Shown: piece by piece, positions 21,451-31,112 of the stretch
How positions within the stretch are numbered: position 1 is the stretch's first letter
Layout: each line of letters begins with the position of its first letter
DNA from: Alcanivorax sp. DP30
GTDB taxonomy: Bacteria; Pseudomonadota; Gammaproteobacteria; Pseudomonadales; Alcanivoracaceae
Direction: 5' to 3'
Assembly: GCF_009882945.1 (NCBI RefSeq)
Contig: NZ_WTUY01000002.1
Location: forward strand, 2,927-66,926
DNA length: 64,000 bases
Program-made: the position numbers and the translations under genes
The notes under the pieces: generated by a model
Databases searched by the model: none
Told to the model about the DNA's origin: nothing
The model's input: the letters and a program-made list of their open reading frames with translations, nothing else

Positions 21451-23650
21451 CGTGACCCCCGTTATTGCTTGTGTCGCGGTATTGGCGAATCAGAGAGTCA
21501 CTGTCGATGAAATCGGTAACATGACCCTGAAGTATTCCGGCTCCAAGTACCCCATCGACTTGTGCGACTTTTTCGATGTTCCCCTTGTCATCGGACACAA
21601 TGTCGATGATGTTCTCGACTACGAGACCAACTTCACCAAACTCGGTGGGCTGTACCACGATACGAATCATCTCGCTCTGTTCTTCTTCCGAACGACTGCT
21701 CTCGCCGAGACGAATCAGGGGCAGAATCTTGCCGCGGTACTGGATGACTTCACGGCCCGCTGAGTGCTCGATAAGATCACGCCGGATTTCTTCCAGTCGT
21801 GAAACTTTTGACAGGGCAATGGCGGAGCGGCCAGCCTGTTCGCTGGGGCGAACAACCAGATAGTTCTCCGCCACGTTGATGGGCTGGTGGCTATCGCCAT
21901 TCGAGCCGATCTGCTGGTTGAGTTTGCGATCCTGACGGGTAACACCCGCAAAATCGGCGGTGGATTTGACGTCCAGAATTAGCGCTACCCGGCCGTCACC
22001 CATGATGGTGGCGCCGGCAAAACACGGGTTGTCCTTGAGCAGACGGCCCAGGGGTTTGACCACAATCTCTTCCGTGTCACGGACATCATCCACCAGCAGG
22101 CCAAATTCCTGCTGGTCGGCAGTCAGTACCAGAATGAACTGGTCATGCTGCTTTTCGGGGCTGCCCATGTGCATCAGCGAGCGCATGTCTACCAGCGGCA
22201 GCAGGCGGCCGCGCAAGCGATATACCAGAGCGTCATGCACAGTCTGGATGTCTTCTTCCAGCTTGTCGGCTTCCACATACACCACTTCCAGCAGATTGAC
22301 CTGGGGAATGGCAAAACGCTGATGCAGGCAACGCACGATCAGTGCGGGGACGATGGCGAGTGTGAGAGGGATCTTCAGCTTGAATGTGGTGCCCTGGCCA
22401 GGCGTGCTCTTGATGTCGATGGAGCCTCCGATACGCTCCACATTGTTACGAACCACATCGAGCCCCACACCTCGGCCGGAAAGGTCATTAACCGTTTCAG
22501 CGGTAGAAAATCCGGGCTGGAAGATATAACGGATCTTTTCCCTTTCGGTGAGCGAATCCACCTGGTCTGGTTGCAGAAGGCCGGCTTCCAGAGCCCGGGC
22601 AATGATCTTCGCGCTGTCCAGCCCTTTGCCGTCATCGCTGATCTCCACGGTGACGTTACCGCTTTCATGATAGGCGCTGAGTGTCAGGGTGCCGGCTTCC
22701 GGTTTGCCGGCTGCCAGGCGTGCATCTGGTGTTTCAATGCCGTGGTCTACGGCATTGCGGACCAGATGAATCAAAGGATCCCGAATAGCTTCCAGCAAGC
22801 TGCGATCCAGTTCGGTATCGCCGCCCCTCAGAATCGGGGTGACGCGCTTGCCGGTTTTCTTTTCCAGATCCCGAAGCAGACGCGGGTAGGTGGCCCAGGC
22901 ATTGCGGATGGGCTGCATGCGGGTTTGCATCAGGCCTTCCTGCAATTCGCTGGTCACCATATTGAGTCGCTGGGACAGGTTAACCAGCTGCGAGTCATTC
23001 TGGCTGGCAGCATGTTGCAGTAGCTGGTTACGGGTCAGCACCAGTTCGCCTACCACGTTCATTAGCTTGTCCAGCAGAACCACATCAACCCGTACTGTGC
23101 TTTCAGATGGAGCAGGGCTGGAGGCCATGGCTTCCTTGTCTTCGTGATCGTGCTCGAGGGCCTGGATGCCGGATTCATCGTCGGCAGGTTGTTCGCTTAC
23201 CGTCACGGCTGCGGTGGTGTCCACCTCTGGCTCGGGGATGACAACGGTGGGTTCGTTGGCGCTTTTCTCCGGTACCAGGTCATGCAGGCGAGCCATCAAC
23301 GCTTCCGGTGCGGCTTTGCCGTCGTCACCTTCGCTGTTGATGTGCCTGAGGAATACGCGGATTTCATCAACGCCGTCGAGCAGGGCTGCGGCGGTGTCCA
23401 GATCCATCTTCAGGTGCCCGTCACGCATGGCACCGAGTATGTCTTCCAGCAGATGGGTCAGAGCCTCCAGGTGGCTAAAGCCAAAAAAACCACAGGTGCC
23501 CTTGATGGTGTGAATGGCACGAAATGCGCTGGAGACACAGTCACTGTCATCCGGGGTGCGTTCCAGTGCGACGATATCCTGTTCGAGCTGTGCAAGATTT
23601 TCATCACTCTCGATCAGAAAACTTTGTAGCGCTTTATCATTCTGTGGCAT
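21440..23650 (-). CDS. cheA: Chemotaxis histidine kinase CheA with tandem C-terminal CheW domains
   Basis: Autophosphorylates and passes phosphate to CheY and CheB. The Hpt domain (residues 1-105) has His47 in AFRAIHTIKGTCGFFG. The dimerisation helices start near 190 (LLDKLMNVVGELVLTRNQLL). The HATPase domain has the N box HLVRNAVDHGIE, DDGKGLD and LSGRGVGLDVV. A CheW-like domain spans about 430-565, and a second one about 600-725 (ENYLVVRP..., ILPLIRLGE). No clear P2 CheY-binding domain is visible between Hpt and dimerisation. The second CheW domain is an addition to the standard CheA layout. Confidence 0.93.
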   Translation of the reverse strand: MPQNDKALQSFLIESDENLAQLEQDIVALERTPDDSDCVSSAFRAIHTIKGTCGFFGFSHLEALTHLLEDILGAMRDGHLKMDLDTAAALLDGVDEIRVFLRHINSEGDDGKAAPEALMARLHDLVPEKSANEPTVVIPEPEVDTTAAVTVSEQPADDESGIQALEHDHEDKEAMASSPAPSESTVRVDVVLLDKLMNVVGELVLTRNQLLQHAASQNDSQLVNLSQRLNMVTSELQEGLMQTRMQPIRNAWATYPRLLRDLEKKTGKRVTPILRGGDTELDRSLLEAIRDPLIHLVRNAVDHGIETPDARLAAGKPEAGTLTLSAYHESGNVTVEISDDGKGLDSAKIIARALEAGLLQPDQVDSLTEREKIRYIFQPGFSTAETVNDLSGRGVGLDVVRNNVERIGGSIDIKSTPGQGTTFKLKIPLTLAIVPALIVRCLHQRFAIPQVNLLEVVYVEADKLEEDIQTVHDALVYRLRGRLLPLVDMRSLMHMGSPEKQHDQFILVLTADQQEFGLLVDDVRDTEEIVVKPLGRLLKDNPCFAGATIMGDGRVALILDVKSTADFAGVTRQDRKLNQQIGSNGDSHQPINVAENYLVVRPSEQAGRSAIALSKVSRLEEIRRDLIEHSAGREVIQYRGKILPLIRLGESSRSEEEQSEMIRIVVQPTEFGEVGLVVENIIDIVSDDKGNIEKVAQVDGVLGAGILQGHVTDFIDSDSLIRQYRDTSNNGGHDEH

Positions 23651-23686
23651 GACCAGTCCCGGTTATGTGGTTGTACTTCTGTCCGG

Positions 23687-24112
23687 TCAGGCAGAGGTCT
23701 GTTTCATCAGGGAGGTCAGCCGCATCACTGATCGAAGGTCGCTGTCGTGGGGCGGTTTGACCAGGTAGTTATTGCAGCCAGCCTTGTGTCCGGCCATGTG
23801 TGATTCTGCTGAGGTAATGCTGGATAGCATGGCGATACGCGCGGTAATGCCTGTCTCGCGTAGTTTCTGGCAGGCCTCAAGGCCGCCCATGCCTGGCATT
23901 TCCACATCCAGAAAAATCAGATCAAAGTGATTCTTTTCGGCGCAGGCCAAGGCTTCATTACCATCCGCGGCCTGGCTGACGTCGATGTCAAAAGTGTCTT
24001 CGGCGAGTTCGTAAAGTTTGGCGATAATCAGGCTGCGAACGGCGGTGCTGTCGTCCACGACCAGGATATTCAGTCGATCCGTGACTTTGTTCGGTATAGC
24101 TGCTAGTCCCAT
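23687..24112 (-). CDS. CheY-like single-domain response regulator
   Basis: 141 aa. Receiver domain with VVDDSTAVR, phospho-acceptor Asp69 in LIFLDVEMPGMGG, and the conserved Lys in YLVKPPHDSD. It is the first gene of the chemotaxis operon, 36 nt upstream of cheA. With cheY there are two lone receivers; one may act as a phosphate sink, which is inference. Confidence 0.88.
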   Translation of the reverse strand: MGLAAIPNKVTDRLNILVVDDSTAVRSLIIAKLYELAEDTFDIDVSQAADGNEALACAEKNHFDLIFLDVEMPGMGGLEACQKLRETGITARIAMLSSITSAESHMAGHKAGCNNYLVKPPHDSDLRSVMRLTSLMKQTSA

Positions 24113-24536
24113 TTTTACCTCGGTGTTGCCTGGAGGTGGTGAAGTGGATAACCACTCCTTTTTATGCGCCCATTTGCGTATTGCTGTCGGTCAGGTGTAG
24201 ATGATCAGTGGGAGTGGTGAAACACTTTCGGGATAAGTGGTATACCGCGGGCGATATTCGACATATCTGTTTTTTGCATTTTCAGCAGTGACAATTGTCA
24301 CGATTACGCCCACTCGCGATCATCGGCCTTGTTTCGTCTTGACGACTTCTTCACGTTAGTCCTGAACAACCGTGCCAGGCTCTACTCTCAAGACGAATGC
24401 CCCCAGTGAAGGGATGAATGGAATTTCTCTTAGCCGCAAGGATTAGGTGGCGCGTTAGGATTTGAAGGGGCTGGGCGACAACGAGACAGCCCGCCGGATG
24501 GCGGGCTGGAAGGGGTTTTTGGTGGGTAAAGGAGGG
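24113..24536. other. Intergenic region between the chemotaxis operon and the efflux operon
   Basis: No gene. It should carry the chemotaxis promoter on the minus strand. It holds the palindrome at 24288-24301, and a GC hairpin AGCCCGCC / GGCGGGCT near 24488-24507 just past the acrB-like stop, a weak terminator candidate. Confidence 0.5.
24288..24301. promoter_or_regulatory. Perfect palindrome GTGACAATTGTCAC, possible CRP/Vfr-type operator
   Basis: The half-sites GTGA and TCAC separated by 6 nt match the core spacing of CRP/Vfr sites. It lies about 175 nt upstream of the first chemotaxis gene, so promoter control of that operon is plausible but unproven. Confidence 0.45.
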
Positions 24537-27500
24537 CTAGTCGTGACGGCCGTGCAGGGGAACACCTGAAAGCTTTCTGACCACCACATAGAACAGCGGG
24601 ATGAAGAAGATGGCCAGCACCGTGGCGGTGAGCATGCCACCAAATACCCCGGTACCGATGGCGTTACGGGCGCCGGCGCCGGCGCCGGTGCTGATCATCA
24701 GCGGGGTTACCCCGAGCATGAAGGCCAGTGAGGTCATCAGGATCGGGCGAAGCCGCATGCGGACCGCTTCCAGGGTTGCCTTCAGCAGATGCTCCCCCTT
24801 GTTTTCCAGTTCCAGGGCAAACTCCGCAATCAGAATGGCGTTCTTCGCTGACAGGCCAATGGTCGTCAGCAGGCCTACCTGGAAGAACACGTCGTTGTTC
24901 AGGCCGCGGAAGGTGGCTGCCAGCACAGCACCGAGAATCCCCAGGGGTACCACCAGCATCACGGCAATCGGGATAGACCAGCTTTCATAGAGTGCTGCCA
25001 GGCAGAGGAATACCACCATCAGCGAGATCACATAGAGAGCAGGGGCCTGATCGCCGGACTGGCGTTCCTGATAGGACATGCCGGTCCATTCAAAGCCAAA
25101 GCCCGGCGGCAATTTGGCGGCCAGTTCTTCCATGGCGTCCATGGCATCACCGGTACTGTAACCGGGCGCGGCATTCCCCTGGATGTTCACGGATGACACG
25201 CCGTTATAGCGTTCCAGCTTGGGCGAACCGTAGGTCCAGTGACCGGTAGCGAAGGCAGAGAAAGGCACCATCTCTCCCTGACTGTTGCGGACAAACCAGT
25301 CGTCTATGTTTTCCGGCAGCATGCGGTAGGGCGCATCGGCCTGCACGTAAACGCGCTTCACCCGGCCACGATCCACAAAGTTGTTCACGTAGCTGGAGCC
25401 CCAGGCAATCTGCAGGGTGTTGTTGATGTCGGTGATGGTGAGCCCCAGGGCCTTGGCTTTCTGTTGGTCCACATCAATCTGGTACTGCGGGCTGTCCTCC
25501 AGGCCATTGGGGCGAACGCCCACCAGGCGCGGGTCCTGACTGGCCATACCGAGCATCATGTTGCGGGCATTGATGAGGGCTTCATGGCCCTGTCCAGCCT
25601 GGTCCAGCAGCTGGAAGTCAAAGCCACTGGCATTGCCCAGGGCCGGAATGGACGGCGGACTGAGGGCAAACATCATGGCTTCGCGGATGGTGGAGAAATA
25701 CCCCATGGCGCGGCCAACCACTTGATCGGCGCCGTCCACGGCGAGATCCCGTTCCGACCAGTCCTTGAGGTCTACGAACGCCATACCGGCATTCTGGCCG
25801 CGGCCGGTGAAACTGAAGCCGGCTACGGTGAACAGGCCATCCACGGCGGAGGTCTCTTCGTTGAGGTAGTAATCCTCCATTTTCTCCAGCACGTTCACGG
25901 TCTGTTCCTGGGTGGAACCGGCCGGCAGGGTAACCAGGGTAAACAGGATGCCCTGGTCCTCGTTGGGCAGGAAGCTGGAGGGCAGGCGCAGGAAGCTGAA
26001 GCCAAGTACGCCGACGATAACCACATAGATGAACAGGTAGCGTCCGCGACGGCCGAGGATTCTTTCCACTGCGCCCTGGTACTTGCGGCTGCTGCGGTCG
26101 AAGTTGCGGTTGAACCAGCCAAAGAAGCCATGGTCGGTCTGGTGCTCGCTGTCCTTGGCCTTGAGCATGGTGGCGCACAGGGCCGGGGTCAGAATCAGGG
26201 CCACCAGCACGGACAGCACCATGGCGGACACGATGGTGATGGAGAACTGGCGATAGATGGCACCGGTGGAACCCGGGAAAAACGCCATGGGGACAAAGAC
26301 GGCAGACAGCACCAGGGCGATACCCACCAGGGCGCCAGTGATCTGGCCCATGGATTTGCGGGTGGCTTCCTTGGGAGGCAGCCCCTCGTCATGCATGACC
26401 CGCTCCACGTTCTCCACCACCACGATGGCGTCATCCACCAGCAGGCCGATGGCCAGCACCAGCCCGAACATGGTCAGGGTATTGATGGAATAACCAAACG
26501 CAGCAAGCACGGCAAAGGTGCCCAGCAGTACCACCGGCACGGCCAGGGTGGGGATCAGGGTGGCGCGGAAGTTCTGCAGGAACAGGAACATCACCAGGAA
26601 GACCAGGATGATGGCCTCGAACAGGGTATGCACCACTTCTTCAATGGAGATGCTCACGAAGGGGGTGGTGTCATAGGGAAACACCATCTTCATTTTTTCG
26701 GGGAAGAAGGGTTCCAGCTCGGCCAGGCGCTTGCGCAGCAGGTCAGCGGTGTCCAGGGCATTGGCACCGGTGGCCAGGTTTATCGCGATACCGGCAGCGG
26801 GCTGACCGTTATAGCGACCTGCCACATCATAGTTCTGGGCGGCCAGCTCTACCCGAGCCACGTCGTTGAGGAACACCTGGGAGCCGTCCGGATTTACCTT
26901 CAGCAGAATGTTGCTGAATTCCTCGGTGTTTTCCAGGCGGGTCTGGGCAATGATGGTGGCGTTGAGCTGCTGGCCGGGCACGGCAGGCGCACCGCCCAAC
27001 TGGCCGCTGGCCACCTGGTTGTTTTGCACCTGGATGGTTTGCACCACGTCCTGGGGAGTGAGATCAAACTTGTTCAGTTTGTTCGGATCCAGCCAGATGC
27101 GCATGGCGTAGGGCGCACCGAACAACTGGATCTGACCGACACCGGGAACCCGGCTGACAGGATCCTGGATGTTGGACGCCACATAGTCAGCCAGGTCGGC
27201 ACGGGTCAGGCTGCCATCTTCCGTGGTGAAGCCCACTACCATCAGGAAGGAGTCCGACGATTTGGTGACCTGCATCCCCTGCTGTTGAACTTCCTGGGGG
27301 AGCAGGGGGGTGGCCAGCTGCAGCTTGTTCTGCACCTGGACTTGGGCGATGTCGGGATTGGTGCCCGGCGCAAAGGTCAGGCTGATCTGTGCGTTACCGA
27401 ATGAGTCGCTGCTGGAGCTCATGTACATGAGGTTATCGATGCCGCTCATTTGCTGCTCGATTACCTGGGTAACGGAATCTTCCACGGTTTTTGCCGAGGC

Positions 27501-27653
27501 GCCCGGGTAGTTACCGGCAATAGTTACCTGCGGTGGGGCTACCGTGGGGTACTGCTCAATGGGCAGGGTGTAAATTGCCAGGGCGCCGGCCATCATCATG
27601 ATGATGGCGATCACCCAGGCAAAAATGGGACGGTCAATAAAAAATCTGGCCAT
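24537..27653 (-). CDS. RND efflux pump inner-membrane transporter (AcrB/MexB family, HAE1)
   Basis: Proton-driven trimeric pump that exports drugs, solvents or hydrophobic compounds through the AcrA-type adaptor and an outer-membrane channel. 1038 aa; starts [20 protein letters not shown], typical of HAE1. The proton-relay Asp pair is in [16 protein letters not shown] near residue 405. Two porter halves and twelve membrane helices fit. It lies 27 nt after the adaptor gene. No outer-membrane factor gene is in the operon, so a TolC/OprM-type channel encoded elsewhere would be needed. Substrate cannot be told from sequence. Confidence 0.96.
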   Translation of the reverse strand: MARFFIDRPIFAWVIAIIMMMAGALAIYTLPIEQYPTVAPPQVTIAGNYPGASAKTVEDSVTQVIEQQMSGIDNLMYMSSSSDSFGNAQISLTFAPGTNPDIAQVQVQNKLQLATPLLPQEVQQQGMQVTKSSDSFLMVVGFTTEDGSLTRADLADYVASNIQDPVSRVPGVGQIQLFGAPYAMRIWLDPNKLNKFDLTPQDVVQTIQVQNNQVASGQLGGAPAVPGQQLNATIIAQTRLENTEEFSNILLKVNPDGSQVFLNDVARVELAAQNYDVAGRYNGQPAAGIAINLATGANALDTADLLRKRLAELEPFFPEKMKMVFPYDTTPFVSISIEEVVHTLFEAIILVFLVMFLFLQNFRATLIPTLAVPVVLLGTFAVLAAFGYSINTLTMFGLVLAIGLLVDDAIVVVENVERVMHDEGLPPKEATRKSMGQITGALVGIALVLSAVFVPMAFFPGSTGAIYRQFSITIVSAMVLSVLVALILTPALCATMLKAKDSEHQTDHGFFGWFNRNFDRSSRKYQGAVERILGRRGRYLFIYVVIVGVLGFSFLRLPSSFLPNEDQGILFTLVTLPAGSTQEQTVNVLEKMEDYYLNEETSAVDGLFTVAGFSFTGRGQNAGMAFVDLKDWSERDLAVDGADQVVGRAMGYFSTIREAMMFALSPPSIPALGNASGFDFQLLDQAGQGHEALINARNMMLGMASQDPRLVGVRPNGLEDSPQYQIDVDQQKAKALGLTITDINNTLQIAWGSSYVNNFVDRGRVKRVYVQADAPYRMLPENIDDWFVRNSQGEMVPFSAFATGHWTYGSPKLERYNGVSSVNIQGNAAPGYSTGDAMDAMEELAAKLPPGFGFEWTGMSYQERQSGDQAPALYVISLMVVFLCLAALYESWSIPIAVMLVVPLGILGAVLAATFRGLNNDVFFQVGLLTTIGLSAKNAILIAEFALELENKGEHLLKATLEAVRMRLRPILMTSLAFMLGVTPLMISTGAGAGARNAIGTGVFGGMLTATVLAIFFIPLFYVVVRKLSGVPLHGRHD

Positions 27654-27680
27654 GGGGTTCCCGCTTCTCTGAGTGCTGCG

Positions 27681-28868
27681 TTATTGGGCTTCGTTGGCGC
27701 TGTTGTTGCCGTCAGTGGCAGGCGGCGCGGCATTTTCAGTATCAACCGGTGTCACTGGCATGCCGGGCTGAATGCGCTGCAGACCGTCGACAATCAGGCG
27801 GTCACCACTGTTCAGGCCGCTGCTGATCAGCCACTGGTTTTTCACGGCACGCTCGGTATTCACCTTGACCTTCTGAACCATGTTGCTGCTGTCGATCAGC
27901 ATGGCAAAGGCCTGCCCGGTGGGGTCACGGGTAATGCTCTTCTGCGGAACAAGAATGGTGTTGCTGCGCTGGCCTTCCGGCAGACGGCCGCGGACAAACA
28001 TGCCGGGCAGCAGATCACCATCCGGATTCGGAAACAGGGCGCGCAGTGTCACGGAGCCGGTGCTCTCATCCACAGCATATTCAGAGAACTGAAGGACACC
28101 TGACTGCGGATAATGACTGCCATCTTCCAGCAGCAGGGTAATGCGAGCCTGGTCATCGCTGACCTGTTCCAGTTCGCCGGCGGCCATGGCCTTGCGCAGC
28201 AGGCGCAGGTCATTGCTGGATTGGGTCAGGTCCACAAAGATCGGATCCAGCTGGCGAATGGTGGCCAGGGTTTGTGCCTGATTGGCGGTCACCAGGGCAC
28301 CAGCCGTAACGCTGGAACGACCGATGCGTCCATCGATGGGAGCAGTGATGGTGGCATAGTCCAGGTTTATCTGGGCGCTTTGCAGGTTGGCTCGGGCGGC
28401 GGCAACGGCAGCCTTGTTTTCGTCCAGCTGGGCTCGCGCTTCGTCGTATTCCTGTTGGCTGACAGAGCGCTTTTCGAGCAGCTGACGGAAACGTTTTTCG
28501 CGCAGTTCGTTGGAATGCAGGGTGGCCTGGGCGCGGGCAAGCTCGGCACGGGCCGTGGCAACGGCTGCGCGATAGGTTCGGTCATCAATCTGATAGAGCG
28601 GTTGGCCGGCGTTCACTTCCTGACCTTCCTGAAACAGACGCTCCTTGATGACGCCGCTGACCTGGGGGCGGACTTCGGCGATGCGATGGGCGGTGGTGCG
28701 CCCGGGCAGTTCCCGGTCGAGCGTGACCGTCTCGGATTTGACGGTAAGAAAGCCCACTTCCGGAGCTTGCTGTTGCATCTGGCCGCCCTGGCCACCGTTG
28801 TCACTACAGCCTGCCAGTTGCAGGCCCAGGAGCACCGCCATGGTGGAAAGAATGAAACCGCTGCGCAT
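27681..28868 (-). CDS. RND efflux periplasmic adaptor lipoprotein (AcrA/MexA family)
   Basis: Membrane-fusion partner of the pump. The signal peptide ends in the lipobox LQLAGC, so Cys is lipidated. Domains: lipoyl halves (APEVGFLTVK... and TITAPIDGRIGRSSVTAGALV), an alpha-hairpin around residues 95-165 and beta-barrel. 395 aa. ATG 28868 with GAGG upstream is preferred; the 12-residue upstream extension lacks a site. First gene of the operon, divergent from the TetR gene. Confidence 0.94.
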   Translation of the reverse strand: MRSGFILSTMAVLLGLQLAGCSDNGGQGGQMQQQAPEVGFLTVKSETVTLDRELPGRTTAHRIAEVRPQVSGVIKERLFQEGQEVNAGQPLYQIDDRTYRAAVATARAELARAQATLHSNELREKRFRQLLEKRSVSQQEYDEARAQLDENKAAVAAARANLQSAQINLDYATITAPIDGRIGRSSVTAGALVTANQAQTLATIRQLDPIFVDLTQSSNDLRLLRKAMAAGELEQVSDDQARITLLLEDGSHYPQSGVLQFSEYAVDESTGSVTLRALFPNPDGDLLPGMFVRGRLPEGQRSNTILVPQKSITRDPTGQAFAMLIDSSNMVQKVKVNTERAVKNQWLISSGLNSGDRLIVDGLQRIQPGMPVTPVDTENAAPPATDGNNSANEAQ

Positions 28869-28940
28869 AGTTACCTCTGTTCCCTGAATCCACGCCGAAA
28901 CCACTGCGCGAGGCAGCAGGGGGCGGAGTTGTAATAAAAA

Positions 28941-28981
28941 TGAATCAGGTTCATTATAGATACATGCATCCCTGAATGTAT
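28941..28981. promoter_or_regulatory. AcrR-type operator in the adaptor/TetR divergent promoter
   Basis: ATACAT-N10-ATGTAT (28960-28981) is an inverted repeat that resembles the E. coli AcrR operator (two ACAT / ATGT halves). A second small inverted repeat TGAA-N5-TTCA lies at 28941-28953. Placement between the divergent genes fits autoregulation and repression of the pump. Confidence 0.65.
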
Positions 28982-29036
28982 ACAGCTGGCCGTGAAGTTA
29001 ATTCGACTTTTCTGATCTTTTCCCACAGGTGCCCCT

Positions 29037-29684
29037 ATGGTCCGGCGCACAAAATCAGAAGCCCTGGAAACCCGAGCCCGAATACTCGACGCCGCGGAGC
29101 GGGTTTTTCAGCGCAAGGGCGTACTCTCTGCCTCTCTCAATGATATTGCCACCGAGGCGGGGGTAACTCGAGGCGCCATTTACTGGCATTTCAAAAATAA
29201 ACATGACGTCTTCATGGCCATGGTCGAACGGGGCAGGCTGCTTTTCGACATGATGTCGGAAAAAGCCGAAGATCCCAAAGAGCCGGACCCGCTTGGCAAG
29301 CTTGAAGAATTCATGGTCTACCTGTTGCAGAGGGTGGTGAATGATCCTGGCCAGCAGCGCATCTTCGATATCATGTTTCACAAGTGCGAATTCAGCGGAG
29401 ACAATCTGGAATTACTGGGCATGCAGCGTGAAAAGTGTCGCGAGTCTTCCAGCCGTATGGCGCGTGTGTTGCACAATGCCATCCGCTGTCAGCAATTACC
29501 CGAAACACTGGATGTGCCGCGGGCGGTGATCTGGCTGCATAGTCAACTGACGGGCATGATCATGTACTGGTTGCTGGATCCAGACAGTGTCGACCTGGCC
29601 GTCGAAGCCGGGAACTTTGTTGGCGCCAGCCTGCAATGTCTGCAAACCTCCCATTATCTTCAGGGTCCCTCTCCCGCAGCCTGA
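29037..29684 (+). CDS. TetR-family repressor, probable local regulator of the RND pump
   Basis: 215 aa. The N-terminal HTH is AcrR-like (TRARILDAAERVFQRKG... EAGVTRGAIYWHFKNKHDVF), followed by the TetR_C_2-like ligand domain. It is divergent from the pump genes with an AcrR-type operator in between, so it is expected to repress them and itself and to release on drug binding. The TTG/ATG choice is clear (ATG 29037), although the ribosome site is weak. Confidence 0.88.
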   Translation: MVRRTKSEALETRARILDAAERVFQRKGVLSASLNDIATEAGVTRGAIYWHFKNKHDVFMAMVERGRLLFDMMSEKAEDPKEPDPLGKLEEFMVYLLQRVVNDPGQQRIFDIMFHKCEFSGDNLELLGMQREKCRESSSRMARVLHNAIRCQQLPETLDVPRAVIWLHSQLTGMIMYWLLDPDSVDLAVEAGNFVGASLQCLQTSHYLQGPSPAA

Positions 29685-29831
29685 TTCGGTATTCTGGTGC
29701 GGTCATCTGGTCTGTTGCTTCATGGTGAAAGCCATGGAGGCGGCACAGGGGTTTGCGGCCGCTATGGCCCACCAAGGGGACGAGAAGGCGACCTGTTACT
29801 TTTTTTTATGTCAGTGATGTAAGGACACCCG

Positions 29832-30758
29832 ATGCAGAACAAACCTCGTTGTCTGGTGGTAGGCGCCGGCGCTATCGGCAGCTTTTATGGCGCCTTGCTC
29901 AAGCGTGCAGGTTGCGAAGTGAGCGTGGTGCTGCGCTCGGATTATCAGGCCGTGGTCAGCGAAGGGATCCAGCTTGAAAGTCCCCTCGGCGATTTGTCCT
30001 GGCAACCGGATCATGTGTACCAGCCCGGTGACACACCGCATAACACACCGGATTATCTGCTGCTGTGCGTCAAGGTCATTCCCGGCGTAGACAGGGCCGA
30101 GCTGGTGCGCCCCTGGATGGGGGATGAGACCGCTCTGGTGTTGATCGAAAACGGGCTGGATATCGAACGGGAGCTGGCGGATGCCTACCCGAACAACCCC
30201 TTGGTGAGCTGTCTGGCGTTTATCGCAGTGAGCCGCACGGCGCCGGGCAGGGTGAGTCACCAGGCCTATGGTCAGTTGGTGATGGGGAATTTCCCGACAG
30301 GTTTCGATTCGCACTGCGAGCGCATGGCCGGATTGTTCCGGGACGCAGGTATCAAGGTGGACGACAGTCAGGCCATTGTGGGGGAGCGCTGGCGAAAATG
30401 CGTCTGGAATGCCGCGTTCAATCCTCTCAGCGTGCTGGCCAACGGGGCCGATACCCTGACCATGTTAGACGCTGAAGGCGGCGAGGCCTTGATAAGAAAC
30501 CTGATGGCAGAAGTCATGGCGGTGGCCAGGGCGGATGGTTACCCGCTGCCGGAAGAGCTGATCGACAAGAACATTCCCGGTACACGAGCCATGGGGCCCT
30601 ACAAGAACTCCATGGCGCTGGATTATCTCAACAACCGCCCGATCGAACTGGATGCCATTCTCGGCAACGTGGTGACCATAGCCAGACAGCATCAGGTCCC
30701 CGTTCCGTGTCTTGAAACCATTCTGGTGGCCTTAAGGATGCGTAAGTCGGTGGTTTGA
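29832..30758 (+). CDS. panE: 2-dehydropantoate 2-reductase
   Basis: NADPH-dependent reduction of ketopantoate to pantoate in pantothenate/CoA synthesis. The N-terminal Rossmann motif VGAGAIGSFYGALLKRAG is present; catalytic Lys is in GERWRKCVWNAAFNPL with the following Asn, and the C-terminal helical domain contains Glu/Ser residues typical of ketopantoate reductases. 308 aa. AAGGA precedes ATG 29832. Monocistronic with a strong terminator. The family also includes reductases with other 2-keto acid substrates. Confidence 0.85.
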   Translation: MQNKPRCLVVGAGAIGSFYGALLKRAGCEVSVVLRSDYQAVVSEGIQLESPLGDLSWQPDHVYQPGDTPHNTPDYLLLCVKVIPGVDRAELVRPWMGDETALVLIENGLDIERELADAYPNNPLVSCLAFIAVSRTAPGRVSHQAYGQLVMGNFPTGFDSHCERMAGLFRDAGIKVDDSQAIVGERWRKCVWNAAFNPLSVLANGADTLTMLDAEGGEALIRNLMAEVMAVARADGYPLPEELIDKNIPGTRAMGPYKNSMALDYLNNRPIELDAILGNVVTIARQHQVPVPCLETILVALRMRKSVV

Positions 30759-30813
30759 GAGGGGATGTGGTAACGGATTCCCGTGACAAGCGTTACGAAT
30801 TTTCTTCAACGAG

Positions 30814-30852
30814 ACCGCGGCATGATAACAACCGTCATGCCGTGGTTTTTTT
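30814..30852 (+). terminator. Rho-independent terminator after panE
   Basis: ACCGCGGCATGA / TCATGCCGTGGT stem (one G-U pair), 9-nt loop, then T-rich tract; begins 55 nt after the stop. Confidence 0.9.
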
Positions 30853-31112
30853 TGTCACTCTTTTGTTAAGCAATAATTTGTTAAACGCAAAAACGTCTCT
30901 CGAATGGCCGTTTTCCTGGAGCCTGTAAAAGCAGGCTTAATCCAACGAGACAAAACACCATATCCGTCTCTGTATACTGAGGATGTAGATAAAATACTGA
31001 TTTTTGTGGATTTTTGAATTACAAACGATAACGCGCAGATACCAGCACACCATCGAACCCATTCGCCCCTGTCCGTGACTATGGAGTCTGAAAACAAGAA
31101 CTGGGTGAAACA
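30853..31112. other. Non-coding region upstream of the large lipoprotein
   Basis: No gene seen. It contains an AT-rich TTGTTAAGC...TTGTTAAACGC pair near 30863-30887 and a small hairpin AGCCTG-CAGGCT near 30922-30939, enclosed by CTCTCG and CGAGAC. It probably holds the promoter of the lipoprotein/OmpW operon. Confidence 0.35.

Noticed and set aside
25239-27404. 721-aa plus-strand frame opposite the RND transporter
   Set aside because: Antisense of a conserved transporter gene, His/Gly/Gln-rich and without domain.
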